From positions 496,001 to 560,000 of the forward strand of contig NZ_JAGING010000001.1 in the NCBI RefSeq assembly GCF_017875835.1: a stretch of 64,000 nucleotides of DNA, in the 5' to 3' direction. Every line of letters starts with the position of its first letter. Positions within the stretch are counted from its first letter, which is position 1. Origin of the DNA: Psychrobacter sp. PL19 (GTDB lineage Bacteria > Pseudomonadota > Gammaproteobacteria > Pseudomonadales > Moraxellaceae). The notes below the pieces were generated by a model that was given only the letters and a program-made list of their open reading frames with translations, did not search any database and was not told where the DNA came from. A program made the position numbers and the translations under genes. Below are positions 37,775 through 47,582 of this stretch, in pieces.

Positions 37775-38713
37775 ATGAGCCGCGACCGTGCCGTGCAACA
37801 GCGCCAACCAAAAGCGCTAGCAGTAGATGACGAGCCGATTTATATGACCGAGTTTCGTCAGGCTATGCTCGCTCGTGGTTTGGCGACCCGCACTCGTAAC
37901 GCTTATGTACGCGATCTGCGCTCTTGTGAGCTGACCAGTCATACCGCACTGACACTTTGGCAGCCCGATGAAGTGCTACATTGTCTATCAATCCTCGCCC
38001 AAGACAGTAAAACTCCACGCACTCAAGCACGTATGCTATCTAGCCTACGCCAGTTTTATCTATGGATGATTGCTAGCAATCTACGCGAAGACAATCCTTG
38101 CGAGCGTATTAAAACCCCCAAGATTGGCCGTCCACTACCAAAAGACTTAGCCGAAGCTGATGTCGACAACCTACTGGCAGCGCCCGATAGCAGTACCGCG
38201 CTTGGTCTACGTGATAAAGCCATGCTAGAGGTACTATATGCCTGTGGTCTGCGGGTCAGTGAACTGGTTAATCTATCAATAGAACAAGTCAATCTAAATG
38301 CTGGCTGGCTACAAATCACTGGTAAAGGCAATAAAACCCGTTTAGTACCGTTAGGAGAATATGCGGCAGACGCGCTTGAAGATTATTTAGCCCATGGACG
38401 CGGTGATTTGGTTGCGCATCTAAAGGCAGGGAATTGCCAAGCAGTATTCTTGACCGCGCAAGGCGGTTATATGACCCGGCAAAACTTTTGGTATCTGCTA
38501 AAAAAATACGCCAAAGTGGCTAGTATTGATAAAGACTTATCACCGCATACCCTACGCCATGCATTTGCTACTCATCTACTGAATCATGGTGCGGATTTGC
38601 GTAGTGTGCAATTACTCTTAGGCCATAGTGATTTATCGACTACCCAGATATATACTCATGTGGCGACGGCTCGATTGCAGAAATTGCATGCTGAGCATCA
38701 TCCTAGGGGATGA
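37775..38713 (+). CDS. xerD: site-specific tyrosine recombinase XerD
   Basis: A 312-residue protein with an N-terminal SAM-like core-binding domain and catalytic residues Arg in LYACGLRVSELV, Lys in TGKGNKTR, HxxR in SPHTLRHAFATHLL, His in LLGHSDLST and the nucleophile Tyr in TQIYTHV. With XerC it resolves chromosome dimers at dif. No adjacent integron or phage signature was seen, so this is the housekeeping enzyme. Confidence 0.94.
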   Translation: MSRDRAVQQRQPKALAVDDEPIYMTEFRQAMLARGLATRTRNAYVRDLRSCELTSHTALTLWQPDEVLHCLSILAQDSKTPRTQARMLSSLRQFYLWMIASNLREDNPCERIKTPKIGRPLPKDLAEADVDNLLAAPDSSTALGLRDKAMLEVLYACGLRVSELVNLSIEQVNLNAGWLQITGKGNKTRLVPLGEYAADALEDYLAHGRGDLVAHLKAGNCQAVFLTAQGGYMTRQNFWYLLKKYAKVASIDKDLSPHTLRHAFATHLLNHGADLRSVQLLLGHSDLSTTQIYTHVATARLQKLHAEHHPRG

Positions 38714-39030
38714 TTCATAAACTAAAAGTGATCATTTAGTGTATATTTTGGCTCTAGTCAGCTTTACACAGAAGCTTACAACCTTTTTATAAGCTTAAAT
38801 TAACACACCAAGTGCAACGCTAAATGATGTCATAGAATACCTGATTAATTTTTTAGATTGTTCATAGTATTTCATCCATGATATAGCTTATGATCCTGAT
38901 TTAGGACGAGCTTATTTCTAGTTGAACCAAGCGTTTCACACAATACTACTTCGTGTAGAAAATTAATTTTTGCGAGCTGTTCGGTGCGCTGGAAGAATCC
39001 TACAAAACTGTTTATGGACAAACGAAGCAA
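38714..39030. other. xerD to DMT-transporter convergent spacer
   Basis: A 317-bp spacer between convergent genes. I see no strong terminator, repeat copy or ORF. Confidence 0.4.
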
Positions 39031-39945
39031 TTATTGCCGTAAGGACATGAATCCTGCTACGACAATCAAGAAGATTCCAACTAGAGATAACATGTCTGGA
39101 ACTTCGGCAAAAAATACTAGCCCCCATAATATAGCAAATCCAACATACGCAAAGTCAAATGTACCAATGACTGCGGGCGGTGCCTTTTGATAAGCGATTG
39201 CTGCTCCTACACTACCTATCAGAATTGCAACTGCCAACAGTGCCATTAACGCCCATTCTACGAACCCCATGTTTGTCCATGAAGCCAATAAGAAACCTTT
39301 ACGTGGTTCAGAAACAATTGACGAAATCAAAACCGCAGCCAATGTCCCTACGACAACGAAAGTCAAGTTCAGTACGAGCGATAGCATGACTGGATTAACG
39401 TCTCGGCACTTGGTACGAGTTAGGATCATTGACAAGGCATAGAGCACAGCGGAGATTAACGGCAAAATAGCAAAAAGGTTAAAATCTCCAGCTTTTGGAC
39501 GAAGTATTAATAGGACCCCTAAAAATCCGACGGTTACTGCCATCCATCCGAGACGACTGATTTTGTCACCAATGAATACGGCTGAAAAAAGAGTGATAAA
39601 AATAGGGAGTGTATAGTAGGTCGCGGCAGCAATCGACAAGTCTAGATTTGGTAAAGCCAGGTAGTAAGCGAGCCACATGCCAACTAGCATAACGCTGCGA
39701 AGCATTGTCCAGCCTAGCGCTGGTGGAACAGATAAGGCACTTGGCACTTTAATCCAAAGGTAAAGCAGAAGAATAGGCATCACTAGGAGCGAGCGCAGAA
39801 CAAATATTTGCCAAATAACAAACTCTGCGCTAGTGAACTTGATTAGTGCATCACCTAGTGAAAGCGCTAATACCGCTATGATAATTACCAATACTGCGAG
39901 AGGTAAGTTATCTTTATATTCTTTAAGGTGTGTACTAGATTTCAA
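39031..39945 (-). CDS. DMT-superfamily (EamA) transporter
   Basis: A 304-residue protein of about ten hydrophobic segments arranged as two EamA repeats; the second begins near LFAILPLISAVLYALSMILTR. The substrate is unknown; the family exports amino acids and other metabolites. The start is a TTG with a strong AGGAG 7 bp upstream; the next in-frame ATG is well inside the first repeat. The gene stands alone between xerD and a divergent methyltransferase gene. Confidence 0.88.
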   Translation of the reverse strand: MKSSTHLKEYKDNLPLAVLVIIIAVLALSLGDALIKFTSAEFVIWQIFVLRSLLVMPILLLYLWIKVPSALSVPPALGWTMLRSVMLVGMWLAYYLALPNLDLSIAAATYYTLPIFITLFSAVFIGDKISRLGWMAVTVGFLGVLLILRPKAGDFNLFAILPLISAVLYALSMILTRTKCRDVNPVMLSLVLNLTFVVVGTLAAVLISSIVSEPRKGFLLASWTNMGFVEWALMALLAVAILIGSVGAAIAYQKAPPAVIGTFDFAYVGFAILWGLVFFAEVPDMLSLVGIFLIVVAGFMSLRQ

Positions 39946-40156
39946 GCAGATACTCCTGATAGGTCGAGCTGTAAATATTAAACTAACCTACCCTTGTACC
40001 TACTTCAACCCCAACTCTCAATTCTATCAATCCATAGCTGCAAACCTGCCCTTTTCTCGTTACAATGTGCACTATAAGGCGTTCGCTTATTTTGACTTAT
40101 TAATTGTCATAAATCGCACGCACTCACCTTTTACTTATCCATTATTCGAGAATCTC

Positions 40157-40765
40157 ATGAGCCATAGACCTCCCACTGACCTATTAGAAAAAGCCAAACA
40201 CTGGCGCGATGATATTAATTTTCGTCAAGATGTACTGGGCAAGCCTTTTGACTTTGCGACCACTTGGGGCATTTTTTCTCCGCAAAAGCTCGATGACGGT
40301 AGCTTGATGCTCCTCGATTATATTGATTTTGAAGCGGATGATGACTCAATAGATTTGGGCTGTGGCTATGGCGTATTGGGCATGGCAGCAGCGCGTGAAT
40401 GTCCAGATGGTCAGCATACCTTGATTGATAAGGACTTTATGGCAGTAGAATATGCGCGCCGTAACTGCGAGAAGAACGGTTTGAATAATGTCGATGTGCA
40501 TTTATCTAACGGCTTTAATCATGTGGATAAAGCCAAGGACTTTAGCCTGGTGATGTCAAACTTGCCAGCCAAGGTAGGTAAAGAGCAGCATTATCTCTAT
40601 TTCCTCGATGCGCATGCGCGTATGCGTAAAGGTGGCCGCTTTTATGTGGTAACGATTAATGGCTTACGTCAATTTATGAAGCGCTCATTTACCGAAGTGT
40701 TTGGTAATAGTGAGAAAGTAAAACAAGGCAAAACCTATACGATTACTATGGCAACTAAAGACTAA
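40157..40765 (+). CDS. RsmC-like class I methyltransferase
   Basis: A 202-residue protein with FDFATTWGIFSPQKLDDGSLMLLDYI, motif I SIDLGCGYGVLGMAAAREC and the SNLPAK catalytic loop (an NLPA variant of NPPF). It resembles the catalytic half of RsmC/RlmG rRNA guanine methyltransferases without their N-terminal half. The ATG has GAG 6 bp upstream. The frame is open for 108 codons before it, but that part overlaps the divergent transporter gene and shows no family similarity. Confidence 0.85.
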   Translation: MSHRPPTDLLEKAKHWRDDINFRQDVLGKPFDFATTWGIFSPQKLDDGSLMLLDYIDFEADDDSIDLGCGYGVLGMAAARECPDGQHTLIDKDFMAVEYARRNCEKNGLNNVDVHLSNGFNHVDKAKDFSLVMSNLPAKVGKEQHYLYFLDAHARMRKGGRFYVVTINGLRQFMKRSFTEVFGNSEKVKQGKTYTITMATKD

Positions 40766-40800
40766 TCAAACTATTTATGAAGCCGTGAAATTTCAGTCAA

Positions 40801-40840
40801 AAAAAGCACGCTGAATCTGTCATGATTTAGCGTGCTTTTT
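40801..40840. terminator. bidirectional terminator between methyltransferase and lptG
   Basis: Arms aaaaagcacgct / agcgtgcttttt with further pairing inside; A and T runs on both sides let it work for both convergent genes. Confidence 0.85.
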
Positions 40841-40869
40841 TAGGTCTATCTATATCAAAGCGTATCAGT

Positions 40870-42123
40870 CTACATCTGCCGTTTTAGTAGATAGCCACCC
40901 AATAAAGCACTAGCAATAATAGGTAATAACACCATCAATAGGGGCGAAAATCCAGTTGCCAGCGAGATAAAGCCGACCAAATCCTGAATATAACTAAACA
41001 GTAAACCGAATAATAATGCTACTACGATACGCAGACCCAAGCTATGCGTACGCAAGGAACCAAAGACGAAGGAGCAGGCGACTATAACCAGCGATAAAAT
41101 AGATAAGGGTGACAGGAGTTTTTGCCAAAATGCCAGTTCGTGACTTAACGAGCGTTTATCTTGCTGACGCATGAATTGTCGATGTTGATAAAGCTGAGTG
41201 AGCGATAAGTCTTCAGCTTGACGTGTGAGTAGGTAGACAGACTCCGGCGCAAAAGGCAGGCTTAAAGTATCTGTTTCTGACTTTGCTTGCGTGCTATCAA
41301 AACCTTTATTGATCGTCAGCTTAGTCATATTATTTAACTGCCACTCGTAGCGATATTGCTCGCGAGGCTTAGCATTTGGGGTGTCAATAACTATACGACC
41401 CGTATACTGCCCCCCTTTAGCATGAATAGCAGTTTGTAAGTTGCCATTGTTATCTAAGTGCCAACGCTTGACCGTACCGATATTGCCTTGTACATCAGCG
41501 TAATCAATATAGAGAATATCGCTGCCATCTGGCTGTACTTCTGCCGTACCTGAGTTCTTACTAGAATCACTACTGTCGGCAGCGGCTTTAAAGCGCGGCT
41601 GCATGGTCCAATAACCACGCACTGAAGTGATTGATGCGCCGCTATCTTCGCTATTAATATCATTCGCTAACTGATTAGTGTGCGGAAGTACAAACTGATT
41701 AATGGCCAATGCCAATAGTGCAAAAACTAGGGCTGGCTGCAACACCCAACCGACGATACGATAAAGGCTGACCCCTGAGGCACGCATGACCACCAGCTCA
41801 CTTTTATTCGCCAGCAGTCCCAAACCAATTACCGCACCCAATAAGGCACCTGTCGGCATAAATTGTTCTAAAAAATAGGGTGAGCGATAAAGAATGTATT
41901 TAAGCACATCAGACATCGTATAGCTGTCGGTGAGTGCATCAAGTTCAGACAAATAAGAAAACAAAAGTTGTAAAGCCCACAAGCCTAATACTGCGGCAAT
42001 AATTGCCAGTAAGGCATTGGTTTTGACATAGCGTCCAAGTACTTTTAGGCTGGCATGTTGAGCATTAGCAGTCTGATTTTGAGATGGTTTTTTAGAGAGC
42101 TTGGTAAGTAGTGAGGCGCGCAT
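40870..42123 (-). CDS. lptG: LPS export permease LptG
   Basis: A 417-residue protein with the LptF/G layout: three N-terminal membrane segments, a large periplasmic domain (about 135-300) and three C-terminal segments. The conserved block LGLLANKSELVVMRASGVSLYRIVGWVL marks the coupling helix that contacts LptB. With LptF it extracts lipopolysaccharide from the inner membrane. Its start overlaps the lptF stop (TAATG). The periplasmic domain carries a Ser/Asp-rich insertion near residues 185-195. Confidence 0.94.
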   Translation of the reverse strand: MRASLLTKLSKKPSQNQTANAQHASLKVLGRYVKTNALLAIIAAVLGLWALQLLFSYLSELDALTDSYTMSDVLKYILYRSPYFLEQFMPTGALLGAVIGLGLLANKSELVVMRASGVSLYRIVGWVLQPALVFALLALAINQFVLPHTNQLANDINSEDSGASITSVRGYWTMQPRFKAAADSSDSSKNSGTAEVQPDGSDILYIDYADVQGNIGTVKRWHLDNNGNLQTAIHAKGGQYTGRIVIDTPNAKPREQYRYEWQLNNMTKLTINKGFDSTQAKSETDTLSLPFAPESVYLLTRQAEDLSLTQLYQHRQFMRQQDKRSLSHELAFWQKLLSPLSILSLVIVACSFVFGSLRTHSLGLRIVVALLFGLLFSYIQDLVGFISLATGFSPLLMVLLPIIASALLGGYLLKRQM

Positions 42124-43439
42124 TATGATGGCCCTCCATGTGAGCCATTGCTTTGAGTCTCAGCAGAGACCAGCGTATTACCTTTCACACGGAAGCGCAG
42201 ACGGTGTTGAATTCGGGTACCCCAGTTCAGATAAAGCGCTAATGCCATAAATCCTAAAATCAGCCACGCATACGACCATACGCTAATACCACCTTTACTC
42301 ACGGCATTCTTGAGCGAGATAATACCTAACGCACAGCTGACAAATAATAAAATCGATGGAAATAGTCGCAGCCAGCGCCCTTGGCGAGGACGCACTTGCG
42401 CCAGCGGTACCGCTAGCATAGGGGCAATGATCATCAGCCATGGTAGCGCCAACCGATAGCCCAGTTCAGCTTGGGCAGCACGCATAGCATTGACGCTGCC
42501 CACTTGTGCAGTACCAGTCGCGGCTTGCCATAATGGCATAATAGCTTGGGTTTCGATGTTGTCTTCGGTCATTACTTCCTTGGACGGTTCAGACAAGGTG
42601 ATGCGATATCTGTCAAAACTGACCTGATTATACCTCAGGCTTCCGGCTCCCACTTCATAACGCCGCCCTTGGAATAAATCCAATTGGGTCACGCCGTCAC
42701 CGCCAGTATCCACTTGCTGTGCCCGCTTAGCTAAAGTAATGGTGTCTTTGCTAATGGCCAGATCGCTACTGTCAGCTTGGTCAACCAGCGCTTTAGGCAA
42801 ATCACTAGGCAAATCACTAGGCAAATCACTAGGTAGCTCTGGAATGCTACGCTGTTCAGTCAGCTCAGCGGTTGTACTTTTAGCGCTCGAGCCTTTTTCT
42901 GTGGGTTCAGATTGAATCAATACTACGTCTTGCAGTTGTTTTTTATCGTCGCTCAGACTGCCCACATACAGATGATAATTGCCAGTACTGATAAACTCAT
43001 TGGGCCGTATTAAATCAAAAGCGCTGGTCAGTGCCTGCTGCTGCCAAATGGTCTCTGAAGAGCGCACGCCCCAGGGTTTAGCAATCACAGATAACGCCGC
43101 CTCGCCTACGAATAATATCAAAATTAATGGGGTCATCATTCGTGCAAGCTTACCGCGAGAAATACCACTACCGTTAATCACCGCCATTTCTTGGTCGACA
43201 TACAAGCGCCCAAATACCAACATTAATGCAATAAAAAAAGCTAACGGTAAAATCAGCTCTAAAAAATACGGCAAGTTATAGCCAATAATACTAAATAACA
43301 AGCTGATATCTAAGCGACCTTCAGCAGCAATACCGAAGTAGCGTATTAGGCGACCACCAAGCATGAACACCATCAAAAAACCCAATACCAAAGCAGTGGT
43401 CGAGGCAACCTGACGGGTCATGTAGCGGCTTAATATCAC
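42123..43439 (-). CDS. lptF: LPS export permease LptF
   Basis: A 438-residue partner of LptG with the N-terminus ILSRYMTRQV and the coupling segment LYVDQEMAVINGSGISRGKLARMM. The start is a GTG, supported by alignment with the E. coli LptF N-terminus from memory and by AAGAG about 8 bp upstream. It is longer than usual because of a periplasmic insertion near residues 185-225 containing an in-frame 12-bp tandem repeat (SDLP repeats). Confidence 0.94.
   Translation of the reverse strand: MILSRYMTRQVASTTALVLGFLMVFMLGGRLIRYFGIAAEGRLDISLLFSIIGYNLPYFLELILPLAFFIALMLVFGRLYVDQEMAVINGSGISRGKLARMMTPLILILFVGEAALSVIAKPWGVRSSETIWQQQALTSAFDLIRPNEFISTGNYHLYVGSLSDDKKQLQDVVLIQSEPTEKGSSAKSTTAELTEQRSIPELPSDLPSDLPSDLPKALVDQADSSDLAISKDTITLAKRAQQVDTGGDGVTQLDLFQGRRYEVGAGSLRYNQVSFDRYRITLSEPSKEVMTEDNIETQAIMPLWQAATGTAQVGSVNAMRAAQAELGYRLALPWLMIIAPMLAVPLAQVRPRQGRWLRLFPSILLFVSCALGIISLKNAVSKGGISVWSYAWLILGFMALALYLNWGTRIQHRLRFRVKGNTLVSAETQSNGSHGGPS
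42796..42831. repeat. 12-bp in-frame tandem repeat inside lptF, 3 copies
   Basis: The unit ggcaaatcacta is repeated three times without error; on the coding strand it gives SDLP repeats in a polar loop of the periplasmic domain. Copy-number changes would keep the frame. Confidence 0.9.
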
Positions 43440-44043
43440 AATAGGTACTCTTAGCAGATGGCGTTCTCGCGATTTCTCGCGTATTTATTAGTAGGTTTAT
43501 AAATAATATTTGGCGGTTGTCGTGTTAAGAATAAGCCAGGGCTAACTGTATAATGCTATAGTTAAGCCACGCTTAAGGTCACACCTGTATTTGTTAGCGC
43601 AAGAGAAATCATGACACAGACCGATATAGCTGCTAATGCTAGCATATTTTTGTAAAAAATAGCGGTGAAATGTGTTCGAAAATATTACCTAACCCTTACT
43701 GACTACCCACTTATGTTTTTAGATATCCTGCTGTTAGTTTCTGGCTTAACAGCATAAAAACCAGCCCTTTTCTTCACTTTATTTAAACGGGTTTGTGTGT
43801 TGTTGGTATCTAGCTCTAATTATTGTCGAGATTAGTTGTTAGAATTTGCTGTCATACCTTTTTAACTCATACCTTAAAGTCGAAACCGAATAATTTTAAT
43901 ACTTTCTTTTGATAGTTGTGATAAAAGCACATCAATCGATAACAACCAAGCACTGACTGTCGCTACTTATCAAGGTAGGTACGGCAGGCTAGTTGGCTAC
44001 GGTATTGGATTTATATAGGTTTAATTATACAACGGAGAATAAA
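43440..44043. other. lptF-hydrolase spacer with a direct repeat
   Basis: A 604-bp spacer between divergent genes. Positions 43669-43714 match 44830-44875 upstream of pepA. No other gene or terminator was recognised. Confidence 0.5.
43669..43714 (+). repeat. direct repeat, left copy
   Basis: About 46 bp, including atgtgttcgaaaatattacc, recurs with few differences at 44830-44875. The two copies flank the isochorismatase-like gene. Confidence 0.85.
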
Positions 44044-44649
44044 ATGTCTGTTCCCTCTACACTACTTAATCTAGCTGGCGGACAATTTGAGCCGATTGAT
44101 TGGTCAAATTGCGCTATCGTCTTCATTGATTATCAGAATGAATATGTTGACGGTGCCATGCCTTTAGGTGAACTAGGTGTCAAAGCAACTGCAAACGCAC
44201 GCCTACTACTCGATAAAGCCAGAAAGGAAAACATTCCTGTTTTTCATATGGCGCATCATGGCGAAGACAATGACAAGGTTTTTGATCCATTGACTTCTAA
44301 AGTAGACATCGTTGAGGTGTTAAAGCCCAGCGACAATGAAAAAACCATCACTAAAAAGCACCCCAACTCATTTTATGACACGCCGCTGCAGGAGCTTATA
44401 GCCGCCGCCAATAAGCAGCAGATTATTTTTGCTGGCTTTATGAGTCACATGTGTGTCAGTTCGAGCGTGAGAGCAGCCTTTGACCTTGGCTTTCAGAGTT
44501 ATGTTTGCCATGATGCCTGTGCCACTCGTGCCTTACCAAGTGCTGCAGGACAAGCTATCAGCGCTGAAGTTGTACATGATACGGCGATGGCGGCTCTACA
44601 GGATAGATTTGCAGCCCTAGTATCGACCGATCAGCTGGTCAACGGTTAA
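44044..44649 (+). CDS. isochorismatase-family cysteine hydrolase
   Basis: A 201-residue protein with the catalytic triad of the nicotinamidase/isochorismatase fold: Asp in VFIDYQNEYVDG, Lys in ITKKHPNSFYDT and Cys in GFMSHMCVSSSVRAAFDLGF. The substrate is uncertain. GGAG lies 6 bp before the ATG; the frame is open for 17 codons before it. It stands between lptF and pepA, which are usually neighbours, and is flanked by a direct repeat, so it may be an insertion. Confidence 0.88.
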   Translation: MSVPSTLLNLAGGQFEPIDWSNCAIVFIDYQNEYVDGAMPLGELGVKATANARLLLDKARKENIPVFHMAHHGEDNDKVFDPLTSKVDIVEVLKPSDNEKTITKKHPNSFYDTPLQELIAAANKQQIIFAGFMSHMCVSSSVRAAFDLGFQSYVCHDACATRALPSAAGQAISAEVVHDTAMAALQDRFAALVSTDQLVNG

Positions 44650-44718
44650 TAGCAGTCATTGATTATTGGCCGGTACCTCGACCAGTAAAACCCGCCAGGC
44701 TGTTAATTAATCATACTA

Positions 44719-44816
44719 TTAATAGTTGATCACAGTATTATTTAATAGTTAATCACAGTATTATTGGTTAATCGTACTATCAATATTATGGCGGGTCGCT
44801 GCGTTTGCAGGCGACC
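44719..44816. repeat. 22-bp tandem duplication and hairpin after the hydrolase gene
   Basis: Two copies of ttaatagttnatcacagtatta (44719-44763) are followed by a hairpin of ggtcgc / gcgacc with tgc / gca inside (44794-44816). Outside these, cccgcca (from about 44687) is complementary to tggcggg (from about 44789), so the whole could fold into one long structure. No T run follows. Confidence 0.6.
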
Positions 44817-44829
44817 AGATAGTACGGCA

Positions 44830-44875
44830 AATGTGTTCGAAGATATTACCTAACCCTTGCTAAACACGCACTTAG
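44830..44875 (+). repeat. direct repeat, right copy
   Basis: Near-identical to 43669-43714, including atgtgttcgaagatattacc. It lies just upstream of the pepA promoter region. Confidence 0.85.
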
Positions 44876-44884
44876 CTCTTGATA

Positions 44885-44893
44885 TGGTACACT
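44885..44893 (+). promoter_or_regulatory. extended -10 candidate for pepA
   Basis: TGGTACACT has the TGN extension directly before a TATAAT-like hexamer. A similar TGGTATACT stands before erpA. No good -35 is visible. It lies about 120 bp before the pepA start. Confidence 0.35.
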
Positions 44894-45013
44894 GTAAAAC
44901 TAGCTTGTTAGGCCAACAAATATAACTCACAACCTAATGCGCCTCGCACTCTAACTGACATTGATACTTTTTTGCACTAAAACTTTCTTTGCACTACACA
45001 AGGATAAAAATAT

Positions 45014-46660
45014 ATGAATATTAAACTAACTGAGCAGTTACCAAAAACTCATAACCAAAAAATTCTCAAAAAAGAAGCGATAGACAAAGACGCCTCCTGT
45101 CTGGTGATCTTAGTCGATGATAAAAAAAATATATTAGCTGAGTCCGCTTTAAGCGATTACCAAACCCGTATTGAGCAACTGATTGAAGTCTCACACTTTA
45201 ATGGCAAAGCTTGTGAAACTGTTGCTGATTACGCATTGGCAGGTGATAAAAAGACCACCAAGCAAAACCCTGTCCAGCTATTATTAGTTGGTGTTGGTTG
45301 CTGCGATAAGCTCAATAACACCGTGCTGCAAAAAATTGCTAATACCATCTACAAGAGCACACAGAAACGTGTTGCGTCTATTACCGTCGCCTTAGGTGAT
45401 GCCTTAGAAGAAGAGCAGTTTGGACAATTTGCTCTCAATCTGTTGGCTGCAAGCTATCGTTTTGATAAGTATAAGTCTGAACAAACAACACCGATATTAA
45501 CTGATATCTACTTGCTCGCTGATGACGCTCTACAGCCCGCATTAGACTTTGCACAGTCTGTATTTATCGGTCAAAGCCTGACTCGCGATGTGGCCAATGA
45601 GCCAGGTAATATCTGCTTCCCAGTCTTCATGGCAGAGCAAGCACAAGAATTAGCCAACGCCTATCCTGACTTGTTAAAAGTGACCGTACTGGGCGAAGAC
45701 GACATGTCAGCATTGGGCATGGGCTGTTTCTTAGCGGTATCTCAAGGGTCAACTAAAGAAGGCCAATTGGTACTTTTAGAATATCAAGGCAAATCAAAAT
45801 TCAGTGCTAACACTGCCAACAACAGCGCAAAGGTTAGTGGCGGTCTAAAAATTCTTACCGATAAACTACCAATGAAAAAAGCCAGTAAAAAAGCCGACAA
45901 AAACAATGCTGATAATGCTCAAATCTCAAACGATGATGCGCCTATCGTACTAGTCGGTAAAGGTGTCACCTTTGATTCAGGTGGTATTTCAATTAAGCCT
46001 GCCGCTGCTATGGATGAGATGAAATTCGACATGGGTGGTTCAGCCGCTGTATTGGGCACGATGAAAGCCCTATGCGAGGCCCGTCTACCAATCAACGTTG
46101 TTGGTGCTCTAGCCTGCGCAGAAAATATGCCATCAGGTGATGCTACTCGTCCTGGTGATATCGTAAAAGCTATGAACGGTAAGTCGGTCGAAATATTAAA
46201 CACCGATGCTGAAGGCCGTTTAGTGTTGGCAGATACCTTATGCTACGTACAGCGCTACTATCAGCCAAAAGCTATCATCGATGTTGCTACCTTAACTGGT
46301 GCTTGTGTGGTTGCCTTAGGCCATGTGCGTTCAGCAGTATTTAGTAATGATGAAGATGTACTGTTTGCACTCGAAAACGCCAGCACCCAATCAGGTGATT
46401 TAATTTGGCATATGCCAATGGACGACGAATACCAATCACTCATCAACTCGCCTATCGCTGATATGCAAAACATTGGTGGTAAAGGTGCAGGGGCAGTAAC
46501 TGCAGCATGCTTCTTATCGCGCTTCGTTGAAGACGGTCAAGCATGGGCGCATTTAGATATTGCCGGTACCGCATGGAACTCAGGTAGTGAAAAAGCAGCA
46601 ACCGGTCGTCCTGTGCCATTATTCATGCAGTATCTAAAGAACTGTGCAGGCATGGCATAA
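45014..46660 (+). CDS. pepA: leucyl aminopeptidase (M17)
   Basis: A 548-residue protein. The C-terminal catalytic domain has the metal ligands in VGKGVTFDSGGISIKPAAAMDEMKFDMGGSAAV and the signature NTDAEGRLVLADTL. The family forms hexameric two-metal exopeptidases; PepA also acts in Xer recombination at plasmid sites. It is longer than usual because of a Lys/Asn-rich insertion of about 40 residues (near 265-310) between the domains. AAGGA lies 9 bp before the ATG. Confidence 0.95.
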   Translation: MNIKLTEQLPKTHNQKILKKEAIDKDASCLVILVDDKKNILAESALSDYQTRIEQLIEVSHFNGKACETVADYALAGDKKTTKQNPVQLLLVGVGCCDKLNNTVLQKIANTIYKSTQKRVASITVALGDALEEEQFGQFALNLLAASYRFDKYKSEQTTPILTDIYLLADDALQPALDFAQSVFIGQSLTRDVANEPGNICFPVFMAEQAQELANAYPDLLKVTVLGEDDMSALGMGCFLAVSQGSTKEGQLVLLEYQGKSKFSANTANNSAKVSGGLKILTDKLPMKKASKKADKNNADNAQISNDDAPIVLVGKGVTFDSGGISIKPAAAMDEMKFDMGGSAAVLGTMKALCEARLPINVVGALACAENMPSGDATRPGDIVKAMNGKSVEILNTDAEGRLVLADTLCYVQRYYQPKAIIDVATLTGACVVALGHVRSAVFSNDEDVLFALENASTQSGDLIWHMPMDDEYQSLINSPIADMQNIGGKGAGAVTAACFLSRFVEDGQAWAHLDIAGTAWNSGSEKAATGRPVPLFMQYLKNCAGMA

Positions 46661-46733
46661 GCTTTTATGACTGGTACAGACCTTCATGGCCATTATTAAT
46701 TGATGACTACTATTAATGTAGAGGGTTTGCACC

Positions 46734-47210
46734 ATGCAAATTAGTTTTTATGTGTTAAGTGAGAATAAGGCCCAAGATTTCTTGGGCTTTGTTTGTCAAT
46801 TGACCCAAACAGCGTTAAACAAAAGCAATCAGTCGCTATTAATCCTTACTGAGGATGACGCGTTACTTGACGATTTTGATCAAGCGCTATGGGCCCATGA
46901 TGCCAGTAGCTTTATTCCGCACCAACGTTTGGCGTCTGATACGACTATTGTCTCTGCAAATAGTTCCTTAGCGACAAATAAAATGTTAGCACCCGTCTTA
47001 CTGGGTACTTATTTACCAGCAGAGTTCAATGGTATTATTATCAATACCACCTCCCATCCCATCAACGACTTTATGACTGCAACCAGTAATGCGCAGCCAA
47101 CCCGTATCCTTGAAATCATCAAACCGGACGCCGCCAGTGTGCAAGAGGGACGTATTAAATATAAGCGTTATCAACAATTAGATTATAAGCTGACTCATTT
47201 TAAAGTGTAG
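46734..47210 (+). CDS. holC: DNA polymerase III chi subunit
   Basis: A 158-residue protein with the chi pattern ISFYVLSENKAQDFLGFVCQLTQTAL, LLILTEDDALLDDFDQALWAHDASSFIPHQ and a late ILEIIKPDAASVQEGRIKYKRYQQLDYKLTHFKV. It links the clamp loader to SSB. Location after pepA is the usual order, but valS does not follow. Confidence 0.92.
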   Translation: MQISFYVLSENKAQDFLGFVCQLTQTALNKSNQSLLILTEDDALLDDFDQALWAHDASSFIPHQRLASDTTIVSANSSLATNKMLAPVLLGTYLPAEFNGIIINTTSHPINDFMTATSNAQPTRILEIIKPDAASVQEGRIKYKRYQQLDYKLTHFKV

Positions 47211-47234
47211 TACTACTCTCAGCCCTATTCATAA

Positions 47235-47282
47235 TCCCAATCCCAATCCCAATCCCAATCCCAATCCCAATCCCAATCCCAA
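47235..47282. repeat. 6-bp tandem repeat, 8 copies
   Basis: The unit tcccaa is repeated eight times without error, starting 25 bp after the holC stop, in the 372-bp spacer before sstT. The rest of the spacer is AT-rich and shows no gene. Confidence 0.95.
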
Positions 47283-47582
47283 AAAATAAGCTCACATCGT
47301 CAGGCTTCCTAGACCTATTAGTGTCATATATACACTCTTCTTTATCTTTAATTTTAATTTTTTAAAATGGCTTAAATACTGATTTATAGTGAACCAGCTA
47401 CCATTAAACCTATCTGCTTTTATATAGTCTACTTACTCTGACTCTAAGCCGTAAATCCATACCGTCGCTGTATTGCAGTAGGCGAATATGTAAAAAAATG
47501 CTACCATCGCCTGATTATTATATTATTGATATGATTAATTTTTCATTATTAAATTTTTATTAACTCGGATAAAGGTGGTGTG

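Noticed and set aside
37775-38713. XerD-like recombinase as a sign of an integrative element
   Set aside because: The length and motifs fit housekeeping XerD, and no att repeats, phage or cassette genes lie nearby.
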